6,014 bases of DNA from Actinomycetota bacterium. Lineage in GTDB: Bacteria > Actinomycetota > Acidimicrobiia > Acidimicrobiales > Palsa-688. This document shows, one piece after another, positions 1 through 5,458 of the stretch. The notes beneath the pieces were generated by a model. The model ran no database searches, had not been told where the DNA came from, and saw only the letters and a list, made by a program, of their open reading frames with translations. The DNA lies in the NCBI GenBank assembly GCA_023489205.1, contig JAMDDF010000064.1:1-6014 (forward strand), given 5' to 3'. How positions within the stretch are numbered: the stretch's first letter is position 1; each line of letters opens with the position of its first letter. Both the position numbers and the translations under genes were made by a program.

Positions 1-1
1 C

Positions 2-181
2 CAGATCAGGACCTTACCGGCAGGGACGGCCCTCGTGCTTTGGAGCAGGCTGCCACCGGTCCTGGCTCGGCTGCCGTTGCTGTCCGAGCGGCCGGAGTGG
101 CCGGATGTAAAAGCCGAGGAAGCGGCTGCCAAGCGCGCCAACGACGAGGCGCGCTCGGCCTCATGGGCTCATAGGAGGTAG
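2..181 (+). CDS. C-terminal end of a TraG/TraD-like type IV coupling ATPase (partial, 5' end outside window)
   Basis: An open frame runs from the first bases of the window to a TAG stop at 179-181, giving 59 residues. It begins QIRTLPAGTALVLWSRLPPV and continues with an Arg/Leu/Pro segment, then a charged tail (KAEEAAAKRANDEARSAS). The pattern of a short strand leading into LPxGxALVL...LPPVLARL, followed by a low-complexity charged end, is what I know from the C-terminus of TraG/TraD/VirD4-type coupling proteins (TraM-recognition region). These hexameric inner-membrane ATPases feed DNA or protein into type IV secretion channels. No Walker motif is visible because it would lie upstream of the window, so the family call rests on tail resemblance only. 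The stop is five bases before the next ATG, and the ribosome binding site of the next gene lies inside the last codons, so the two genes are probably co-translated. Alternative: an unrelated ATPase or chance open frame, though the composition looks like real protein. Confidence 0.5.
   Translation, partial: QIRTLPAGTALVLWSRLPPVLARLPLLSERPEWPDVKAEEAAAKRANDEARSASWAHRR
173..178 (+). promoter_or_regulatory. Ribosome binding site of the AAA+ ATPase gene
   Basis: AGGAGG lies 8 bases before the ATG at 187, a near-ideal Shine-Dalgarno sequence. It fixes the start of the ATPase gene. It also overlaps the last two sense codons (AGG AGG) of the upstream gene, which supports translational coupling of the two. 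Confidence 0.85.
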
Positions 182-186
182 CAACG

Positions 187-1110
187 ATGCACGACTGTCC
201 ACCCCCGTACCGACCCTTCCGCGGGGCCGACCCTCCCCACTTCGTGGATAGGCCGAGCGAAGAGGACCTCGGCACGTCAGGGATTGTCGGGGCTGCTCTC
301 GATATCTACCAAAGCGGCCCGCGTGACCTGCGCTTCCATCGTCTCGTGGCTGGCGGCCCGGCCATTGGCAAGACTGCCTTGCTCCGCGCTCTTTGCCGTC
401 ACGTCGAGGTTCGCCTTGGATGGGCAGCCATTTTCCATCGTTGCCTGGCGAAGGAGCGCGCGATGGGCTCGCTGTCTTCGGAGGTGATCGCGAGCGTCAG
501 CCGGCACTGGAAGGAAGTCCGTCCCTCGAGGCGCGCTCTCGCGGTGGGAGGGTCGTCGTGGGCGGACCTGAAGGGGGTCCTTGAGGGATGGGGGCGTGCG
601 GCTTCGCTGCTTGGCAGCGGCATTCTCGTGGCTTTGGACGACGTCAACGTGCTTGGTGCCGGCGAGGCGGAGTCCTTCGGCTACCTGGCGCGCCGTCTTG
701 CCTTCGAAGGCCTGCCCGTGGCGCTGCTATTGAGCGGGGACCTCTCGCTGGCCCAGCGCTTCGAGCGCTCGGGTTACTTCTCTGGCACGCTCTGGGCGAC
801 GGAGCTCGCTCCCTTCGACACGGGCGAGGCTCGTGAGGCCATCGTTGTCCCGGCGTCAGAGCGCGGCGTCGAGTTCGAGGAGAGGGCGCTCGAGGCGGCT
901 TGCGCTGCGGCCGGTGGTTCGCCTCTCGAGGTCCAGCGCATCGGCTTTGCGAGCTGGGCTGCTGCGGGACGCCGCGATCGAGTGACGCTTGCCGATGTCG
1001 CCGCTGCCGCCGGGTTCACGACTGGGCGCGCGGGCGGGGGTAGGGTCGCCATGGCAGCGGTAGCGCCCAGAGTGCGGCCCCTCCGAGAGTTGGCGGCGAT
1101 GGCACGGTGA
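187..1110 (+). CDS. AAA+ ATPase, Orc1/Cdc6-like ATP-binding protein lacking a winged helix
   Basis: A 307-residue predicted soluble P-loop ATPase. Walker A is GGPAIGKT (residues 56-63). Walker B is ILVALDD (146-152), ending in two acidic residues. A sensor-1-like strand follows (VALLLSGD, 178-185), then a stretch with Arg 191 and Arg 194 (RFERSGYF) and ELAPF before the helical lid. The lid segment GGSPLEVQRIGFASWAAA (243-260) followed by VTLADV (266-271) matches the GGYPYxxQxxGxxxW...ITxxDV pattern of Orc1/Cdc6-type ATP-binding proteins found in many actinobacteria. Relatives I recall are about 370-400 residues, with a C-terminal winged helix; here the protein stops soon after the lid, at RPLRELAAMAR, so that DNA-binding domain is absent. 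The start is set by AGGAGG 8 bases upstream. The gene follows a TraG-like gene by five bases, which suggests a role in conjugation or element maintenance, but its biochemical job is unknown. Confidence 0.8.
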   Translation: MHDCPPPYRPFRGADPPHFVDRPSEEDLGTSGIVGAALDIYQSGPRDLRFHRLVAGGPAIGKTALLRALCRHVEVRLGWAAIFHRCLAKERAMGSLSSEVIASVSRHWKEVRPSRRALAVGGSSWADLKGVLEGWGRAASLLGSGILVALDDVNVLGAGEAESFGYLARRLAFEGLPVALLLSGDLSLAQRFERSGYFSGTLWATELAPFDTGEAREAIVVPASERGVEFEERALEAACAAAGGSPLEVQRIGFASWAAAGRRDRVTLADVAAAAGFTTGRAGGGRVAMAAVAPRVRPLRELAAMAR

Positions 1111-1143
1111 TGGGCCAAAATGGCAGGCAGGATCGCCGCCAAC
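1089..1143. repeat. Perfect 12-bp inverted repeat spanning the ATPase stop codon
   Basis: GTTGGCGGCGAT at 1089-1100 is exactly reverse-complementary to ATCGCCGCCAAC at 1132-1143, with a 31-base spacer that contains the TGA stop (1108-1110). Eight of the 12 pairs are G-C, so an RNA hairpin would be stable. It sits in the short gap between two convergent genes and could limit transcription in both directions. However, neither flank has a U-tract (GAAGGCTTTCC follows on the + strand), so it is not a standard intrinsic terminator. The rest of the intergenic gap (1111-1191) holds nothing else I can identify. Confidence 0.7.
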
Positions 1144-1191
1144 GAAGGCTTTCCTGGTGACCGGTACCGACCAGCGCCGGGTGGCGTGCCG

Positions 1192-1683
1192 CTATCCGAG
1201 CTCTTCGCCTGGGTCATAGGGCGTGCCGGCGCGGTCGGCGGCCAGGCCGGCCCCGACCTCGCTCCCCGAGCTTTCCCCAGCTTCCGAGGGAGGCACTTTG
1301 CGCTTGCGCTTTGCCGCTGACTTGCCCTTCTTCTTGTGGCCGGACTTCGGGGCGACTTCTCGGGCAGGTCGCTCGAGCGTGGCGGGCCGAGGGGGACTGG
1401 TGGGGCATACGGCGCCGAGCCAGGCACCCAAGACAGCCGCCAATTTGTCCTGCTCCAGGGAGTAGATAAGCCGGTTGGCGTCGCGCCTTTCGGTCACAAG
1501 GCCCGCCGATCGCAGCACCGCCAGGTGACGTGAAACCGATGGCCCCGAGATCGGGAAGAGCGATGCTATCTCCCCCGCCGCCATCTCCCCCCTGCTTAGA
1601 ACCTCAAGTACGCCCCGCCTGGTGGGGTCGGAGAGGGCTTTGAACACGTTGTCGTGAACTGTTGAAAGCTCGCTGGTAGCCAT
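1192..1683 (-). CDS. ArsR-family winged-helix transcriptional repressor with basic disordered C-terminal tail
   Basis: 163 residues. Positions 10-85 form a typical ArsR-type winged helix: FKALSDPTRRGVLEVLSRGE (14-33), then GEIASLF, the recognition helix region SGPSVSRHLAVLRSAGLV (46-63) and the wing ERRDANRLIYSLE (65-77). These dimeric proteins usually sit on operators and leave them when a ligand binds. The ELCVCD metal-binding motif of ArsR/SmtB metal sensors is missing and the only cysteine is Cys93, so classical metal sensing through that site is unlikely; the sequence is closer to SdpR-like autorepressors. Residues 96-163 are an extra tail without clear fold, Pro/Ser/Gly-rich, with a Lys/Arg cluster (KSGHKKKGKSAAKRKRK, 113-129); simple members of the family end near residue 100. 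The ATG start has no clear Shine-Dalgarno. A palindrome 12 bases upstream suggests autoregulation. The gene lies 87 bp downstream of the rpf-like gene on the same strand and converges with the AAA+ ATPase gene. Confidence 0.9.
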   Translation of the reverse strand: MATSELSTVHDNVFKALSDPTRRGVLEVLSRGEMAAGEIASLFPISGPSVSRHLAVLRSAGLVTERRDANRLIYSLEQDKLAAVLGAWLGAVCPTSPPRPATLERPAREVAPKSGHKKKGKSAAKRKRKVPPSEAGESSGSEVGAGLAADRAGTPYDPGEELG

Positions 1684-1694
1684 CTTGGAAGTTC

Positions 1695-1712
1695 GCCAAC
1701 TAGCTAATTGGC
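1695..1712. promoter_or_regulatory. Candidate operator palindrome upstream of the ArsR-family gene
   Basis: GCCAACTAGCTAATTGGC is an 18-base palindrome centred on TAGCTA, with eight of nine positions pairing and one mismatched pair (C1700/A1707). It lies in the AT-richer pocket directly upstream of the repressor ATG (12-29 bases away), the usual place for ArsR-type autoregulatory sites. A TANNNT-type -10 candidate (TAAGCT, 1720-1725, - strand) sits immediately upstream, which would put the palindrome at the transcription start. No convincing -35 is visible. That this repressor binds it is an inference. Confidence 0.5.
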
Positions 1713-1770
1713 CAGGTTGAGCTTATCTGCCCCGGACACGGAGGCTTGGAGTTGGAGAGCTGCTTTTTGG

Positions 1771-3369
1771 TCAGAGACCTAGGGCGGCGCTACATGAGGG
1801 CCACGGGCTCCAGCCTTGGAGGGCTTGGAGGCGTTGCGCAGCCTGGTCCTGCATCCAGTAGGGCTCCAGGTCCGGCCGGCCCGGGTAGCCGAGCTGGGTC
1901 CAGGTGGACCAAGCGAACTGGTAGGCACCGTAAAAACCATTGCCGGTGTCCGCCTGGTAGTTGTCGCCAGATTCGCACTCGCGCAGCATGAGCCAGGCCC
2001 CACCGGCCGGGGGAGGGTAAGCGCCCGGACCTGTTGAGGCTGGCCCTGTTGAGGCTGGTCCTGTTGAGGCTGGCCCTGGTGAGGCCGTGGAGGTACCGGC
2101 CGGGGGGTTGACCGTCGTCGGTGGGCCAGCAGTCGTGGTCGTGGTCGTTGCCGGTGCGGTCGTGGCGGTCGTTGCCGGCGCGGTCGTCGTTGACGCGGTC
2201 GTCGTTGACGCGGTCGTGGTTGGCGCGGTCGTGGTTGGCGCGGTCGTGGTTGGCGCGGTCGTGGTTGGCGCGGTCGTGGTTGGCGCGGTCGTGGTCGTGG
2301 TCGAGGCTGTAGTGGTCGTCGTAGTCGTGGAGGTCGGTGCTGGCTTGATAGTGGAGGTTTTGGCGACCCGCGAGCGCAGCGTCGTCGTCGACCGAGCGGT
2401 TGACGAGGGGAGCTCGGTAGTCCTGGTGTCCTGCTTGAGGACTCCGGCGCTTGTCGTACTTGCGCTCAGCGTCGAGCCCGCCTTGCCGACGGACAGCCTC
2501 GGGTCGGTCGTCGCCGAGCCAGGCGTCGCACGCGTCGCCGTCCGCCCTGGCTCACCTGCTGTTTTATGAGTATCGGCCAGCGCAACTGGCCTCGTGCCCA
2601 GACGGTTCGCCGGGTTTGTGACTGTGGCCGACGTGAGGCCCATCGAGGTGGCGATGGCCTTTACGACACCGTTGCCGACGGGAGGGCCGGCGCTCGCTCG
2701 GTGCTTGGCCGCTTCTGCCGCTAGTTCGGAACGCGCACGAGCGATCAACACCTCGAGCGAGGCCGCTTGGCCCAGGGCGCCGCGCCTGGCCACGCCTGCC
2801 TGCCTCTCCGCTTCCAGATCTCGCGCCAGGTCTCGCTTGTAGGCGCCTAGCACTCTTGAGAGCCCAGCCTGCTCCGCGCGAAACGTTGCGAGGGTCCCAG
2901 AGAGGTCACCCACCGCAAGCCGCTCGTAGATTGCACGGTCCGCCTGAGCCACGTACTCCCCTGCGCCCGCGGCGCTGCCTGATGCGGCGGGCACGCCACC
3001 GACATAGGCAACCAGGGCTTCTCGCCGGAGGAGCAACTGCGTGTGCCAATAGCTCACTTCGAGGCCCCGCAGTCCCGCCCGTGCTGTAGCTGCCTCATCT
3101 GCGGCGTAGGTTGCGCTGGCTACATCGGCCTGGTAACGAAGGGCCAGTTGATGGGCCCGCTGCGCCACCGCAACCTCTTTCAGCTCGAGCTGGGAGAGCC
3201 GCACCGTCGGGCCGCCGAGAGGGCTCGCCGATGACGCGGTGGGAGGGCCGAGGAGCATGGCGGACGCGCTCGCGGTAGCGACGGCTGCCGCGAGGCGGGC
3301 ACGGACTCTAAGAGGGCGTCCAGCCGCCCGCAGCGCCCCAACTGCCCACATGGGCTGGCGGCACGCCAC
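1771..3369 (-). CDS. Secreted resuscitation-promoting-factor-like transglycosylase with Thr-rich linker
   Basis: 532 residues from a GTG at 3369, with AAGG 10 bases upstream; an ATG at 3351 is the alternative (526 residues) but has no Shine-Dalgarno. An Arg-rich n-region and hydrophobic stretch (residues 26-40), followed by Ala/Ser, indicate a signal peptide cleaved near residue 48. Residues 58-225 are Ala/Arg/Leu/Glu-rich and look helical or coiled-coil, like the N-terminal regions of cell-wall hydrolases. Residues 228-455 are a low-complexity linker, with TTTAP/TTTAS pentapeptides (about 358-397) and PASTG repeats (433-447). Residues 457-532 are an Rpf catalytic domain: LRECESGDNY with the expected catalytic Glu466, TGNGFYGAYQFAWSTW, and GWSPWPSCS. 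Cys465 and Cys526 match the conserved disulfide. Rpf domains cleave peptidoglycan glycan strands, remodelling the wall in growth or on exit from dormancy. The linker probably reaches through the envelope. The 130-bp upstream gap suggests its own promoter, but no -35/-10 pair is convincing. Confidence 0.9.
   Translation of the reverse strand: MACRQPMWAVGALRAAGRPLRVRARLAAAVATASASAMLLGPPTASSASPLGGPTVRLSQLELKEVAVAQRAHQLALRYQADVASATYAADEAATARAGLRGLEVSYWHTQLLLRREALVAYVGGVPAASGSAAGAGEYVAQADRAIYERLAVGDLSGTLATFRAEQAGLSRVLGAYKRDLARDLEAERQAGVARRGALGQAASLEVLIARARSELAAEAAKHRASAGPPVGNGVVKAIATSMGLTSATVTNPANRLGTRPVALADTHKTAGEPGRTATRATPGSATTDPRLSVGKAGSTLSASTTSAGVLKQDTRTTELPSSTARSTTTLRSRVAKTSTIKPAPTSTTTTTTTASTTTTTAPTTTAPTTTAPTTTAPTTTAPTTTASTTTASTTTAPATTATTAPATTTTTTAGPPTTVNPPAGTSTASPGPASTGPASTGPASTGPGAYPPPAGGAWLMLRECESGDNYQADTGNGFYGAYQFAWSTWTQLGYPGRPDLEPYWMQDQAAQRLQALQGWSPWPSCSAALGL
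2030..2089. repeat. 15-bp tandem repeat encoding PASTG units
   Basis: Four head-to-tail 15-base units of CCTGTTGAGGCTGGC start at 2030, 2045, 2060 and 2075. The first three are identical except for one base, and the fourth is degenerate. On the - strand they encode PASTG units just before the Rpf catalytic domain. The unit is a multiple of three, so copy-number change keeps the frame. Confidence 0.85.
2180..2299. repeat. 15-bp tandem repeat encoding TTTAP/TTTAS linker units
   Basis: Eight adjacent 15-base units start at 2180, 2195, 2210, 2225, 2240, 2255, 2270 and 2285. The five starting at 2210-2270 are identical (GCGGTCGTGGTTGGC); the first two differ (GCGGTCGTCGTTGAC) and encode the Ser variant, and the last diverges at its 3' end. 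Read on the - strand they give TTTAP or TTTAS in the Rpf-like protein. Identity at synonymous positions points to recent expansion by slippage or recombination. Confidence 0.9.
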
Positions 3370-3468
3370 GACGCTGGGACCTTAGCGGCTCCCCGCACGT
3401 GGCGCCAGTGGAAACGGCTCGCCCGCAAGCCTACCAGCCTGTTTGCCCAGTCCTACGTCCTCTCGACA

Positions 3469-3497
3469 AGCCCTTCATCGTGGTCCGAGCGAGGGCT
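3469..3497 (-). terminator. Weak hairpin downstream of the ABC operon
   Basis: AGCCCT at 3469-3474 pairs with AGGGCT at 3492-3497, a six-base stem with a 17-base loop that starts two bases past the stop of the binding-protein gene. There is no U-tract, so this is at best a weak terminator candidate. The remaining 3370-3468 leads into the rpf-like gene. It contains a CACGTG and a GGCGCC palindrome side by side, but no promoter or riboswitch that I can support. Confidence 0.2.
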
Positions 3498-3499
3498 GT

Positions 3500-4711
3500 T
3501 CAGGGGCCGGGCCAGATCAAGGAGCGACCCCGGTAGATGGCGTCTAGGTAGCGGGGGTCAACTATGGAGGCGAGGTCCAAACTGTGCCTGATCAGGTGGG
3601 AACGGACCATCAGCTGGTAACTCGGCAGCCATTGTGCGGTGTCCTCATAGCCCACTCCATGGCCGGGGAGAAGCGTCTTCCTGACGATGCCGGACTCCAC
3701 CATCCAGCGCTGGACGTTTTGGTGCACGTTGTAGCCCACCTGGTACTTGGCGGCGTCCCGCACGCACGTCGTCGCGTGCGAGATGCAGAAGCTGAAGGCC
3801 TTGAACGTGGCCCTCAAGAAGTCCTCGACCGTCCCAGGGTGCGCCTTTGCCCATGCCCGATTGACATCGAATACGTTGAAAGCACCTTTTATGCCAAATG
3901 AGGCAGGATCCCACTCCCGTACCTTGTAGCCGGCGTCGCTCAGCTGTACGGGTTCGTTGGACTTGTAGGCAGTGAGCCCTTGGACCTGACCACGAGGCAG
4001 GATCGTGGGGTCGTAGCCGACGGCCACCTCCTTCAAGCTCGAGATGCGCACACCGGCCTTTTGGAGCATCGCGGTGATGTCGGGCGGCATGGAGCCCTTG
4101 TAGCCGATCGTCTTGCCATCGAGCTGGCGCAGGTTTGTGATGGAGGGCATTGTGAGGAGGACGTCAATGGTCGCGTTGCCATAGGTGGCGATCGCGTCGA
4201 CGGGGATGCTGGGCGTTCCAGCCACGTCGGCGATGGCGTCCTCGGGTGACCCGAGCTCGGTGATCGTCACCTTGCCGGCGTCGACGAGCTGCGCCGACGA
4301 GGTCGGGTCCCCGTTGCCAGGCTCGAAGCGCACCTTTAGGCATAGGTCGGAGTAGAAGCCCTGTGCCTCGGCCGCTATCGGGTCGAGGATCCCAACGGAG
4401 GCCTGCCAGCTGAAGCCCGTCAGGTAGGTGATCGTGCCTGCCGCCCGGTTGGCGGCACAGCGGGACCTGCTAACGAGCACGGCTGCCCGTCTAGGCGTGG
4501 CGGCGGTGGCACTCGCAGCGGGGAAGAGCGTGGCGGCACAAGCGGCAACTGACGCAAGTGCGCAGATCGTACGGACGAGGCTGTGGCTCATCCGGCGGCG
4601 CGCCATTGGGCGGCGGTTCGTTCGGTTCGGGCTTAAACGGCTGTGGCTCATACGCCGGGGCACAGTACTGGCCGGCGACGGCCTCGAGCGAGGCGAGGCC
4701 AGGATGTTCAT
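3500..4711 (-). CDS. ABC transporter substrate-binding protein, NMT1/SsuA/ThiY-like family
   Basis: 403 residues from the ATG at 4709-4711, which overlaps the permease stop as ATGA and has GGAGGGGG (4720-4727, - strand) upstream. The protein is a periplasmic-type two-lobe binding protein: TYLTGFSWQASVGILDPIAAEAQGFY (95-120, first ligand-facing strand and helix), then VRFEPGNGDPTSSAQLVDAGKVTI, then LRQLDGKTIGYKGSMPPDITAMLQKAGV (194-221), then GLTAYKSNEPVQLSDAGYKV (245-264) and AWAKAHPGTVEDFLRATFKAF (287-307). This order is that of the NMT1/ThiY/SsuA group, which binds pyrimidine precursors, sulfonates, nitrate or other small ligands. The fungal THI5 CCCFC motif is absent, so it is not an HMP synthase. 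The N-terminus is unusually long: the hydrophobic signal segment starts only at residue 46, and MSHS appears at both 21 and 41, so real translation may begin at Met21, Met36 or Met41. Export could be by signal peptidase I near residue 70 (AASATA) or as a lipoprotein at Cys58 (VAAC). Confidence 0.88.
   Translation of the reverse strand: MNILASPRSRPSPASTVPRRMSHSRLSPNRTNRRPMARRRMSHSLVRTICALASVAACAATLFPAASATAATPRRAAVLVSRSRCAANRAAGTITYLTGFSWQASVGILDPIAAEAQGFYSDLCLKVRFEPGNGDPTSSAQLVDAGKVTITELGSPEDAIADVAGTPSIPVDAIATYGNATIDVLLTMPSITNLRQLDGKTIGYKGSMPPDITAMLQKAGVRISSLKEVAVGYDPTILPRGQVQGLTAYKSNEPVQLSDAGYKVREWDPASFGIKGAFNVFDVNRAWAKAHPGTVEDFLRATFKAFSFCISHATTCVRDAAKYQVGYNVHQNVQRWMVESGIVRKTLLPGHGVGYEDTAQWLPSYQLMVRSHLIRHSLDLASIVDPRYLDAIYRGRSLIWPGP
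4579..4651. repeat. Direct repeat of a start-like segment in the binding-protein gene
   Basis: GGCTGTGGCTCAT occurs at 4579-4591 and again at 4639-4651, exactly 60 bases apart. On the coding (-) strand each reads ATGAGCCACAGCC, giving Met-Ser-His-Ser in frame at residues 21 and 41 of the long form. It looks like an in-frame duplication of a start region. Confidence 0.75.
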
Positions 4712-5448
4712 TCCTTGAACCCCCTCCAGCGCAGCACCTTGTCTTCGGCGACCAAGACGAGCGCGGTCAGCACGAGCCCGAAGGCGGCGAGAGTGATGAT
4801 GCCCGCCCACGCGTAGCCGAGTTGGGCGTTGGCCGATTGTTGCTCGATGAAGGCGCCGAGGCCACCTGAACCCTGGGCGACCATCTCCGCGATGGCCGCC
4901 CCCACCACGGAAAGGGGCACTACGACGCGCGCCGCAGCGAACAGGTAAGGGAGGCTTGCGGGTAGCTGGAGCCGCCACAATGTCTCCCAGCGGGAGGCCG
5001 AAAGGCTTTGGAACACCTCGAGCGCGCGCGGGTCGGCCGAGCGCAACCCGGCCAGAGCGTTGATGAGGGCCGGGAAGAACGTGATGATCGCCGTCATCAC
5101 GATCTTCGGGGCGTGGCCAAAGCCAAGTACCACGGTGAGCGTTGGTGCGATCGCGAGCAGAGGGCTCACGTTGAGGGTGACCGCGAGTGGGAGCACTGCC
5201 CTGGTGAGCAGGCGCGATTGGTCCATGGCAACGGCCAGCAAGACGGCGACCGCGTAGCTGATGGCAACGCCTGGCACTGCCTCGGCCAGGGTGTCGCCGC
5301 CGTAAACGAGCAGCGTGCCCAGGTGGCCCCCGAGGTCTGAGCCGACCTGTCCGATCGTGGGCAGCAAGAAGCGCTCATGAGTGGCGACGAGCTCCCAGAC
5401 GAGGACTACGGCGCCGAAAGCGACCAGTGGCGGGGCCCAGGCCCCCAA
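4708..5448 (-). CDS. ABC transporter permease, SsuC/TauC/ThiX-like
   Basis: 246 residues, the inner-membrane channel subunit of the importer. Hydrophobic segments lie near residues 7-22, 56-77, 83-110, 114-135, 168-190 and 211-236, giving the six membrane spans usual for this family. The cytoplasmic EAA-type coupling loop is clear at 144-165 (EVFQSLSASRWETLWRLQLP), the contact for the ATPase subunit. LLPTIGQV near residue 28 matches the LPSPxxV motif after the first span in this family, and the length is normal. The start is TTG at 5446-5448, ten bases past the ATPase stop. There is no good Shine-Dalgarno at that spacing and no ATG or GTG nearby upstream in frame, so translation probably depends on coupling from the upstream gene and the exact start is uncertain. 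The stop overlaps the binding-protein ATG by four bases. The substrate is unknown and would be set by the binding protein. Confidence 0.92.
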   Translation of the reverse strand: MGAWAPPLVAFGAVVLVWELVATHERFLLPTIGQVGSDLGGHLGTLLVYGGDTLAEAVPGVAISYAVAVLLAVAMDQSRLLTRAVLPLAVTLNVSPLLAIAPTLTVVLGFGHAPKIVMTAIITFFPALINALAGLRSADPRALEVFQSLSASRWETLWRLQLPASLPYLFAAARVVVPLSVVGAAIAEMVAQGSGGLGAFIEQQSANAQLGYAWAGIITLAAFGLVLTALVLVAEDKVLRWRGFKE

Positions 5449-5458
5449 GCGGAGGTGG

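Noticed and set aside
1120..1320. + strand open frame after the ATPase stop, as a possible continuation carrying the lost winged helix
   Set aside because: The translation (after the stop: WAKMAGRIAANEGFPGD) does not resemble a winged helix, and it overlaps the repressor tail on the other strand.
774..1427. 217-residue - strand open frame across the ATPase and ArsR genes
   Set aside because: It overlaps two well-supported genes in other frames, has Ala/Pro/Arg/Ser-rich composition typical of GC-rich antisense frames, and shows no motif.
1684..1770. Intrinsic terminator after the rpf-like gene
   Set aside because: Only short direct repeats (TTGGAG) and partial pairings are visible, with no stem followed by a U-tract.
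2087..2569. Long Val-rich + strand open frame opposite the Rpf gene
   Set aside because: It is the complement of the Thr-codon repeat, which contains no stops in any frame. It encodes monotonous VVVGA units and has no ribosome binding site.
3370..3499. c-di-AMP (ydaO-type) riboswitch upstream of the rpf-like gene
   Set aside because: Such elements often precede actinobacterial rpf genes, but the conserved GGGTGAA and GGGGAA-type motifs are not visible and the gap is short.
4712..4978. Upstream extension of the binding protein to 4978
   Set aside because: It lies inside the permease coding region in another frame, is Arg/Gly-rich without motif, and the ATGA overlap at 4708-4711 with a good ribosome site gives a better start.
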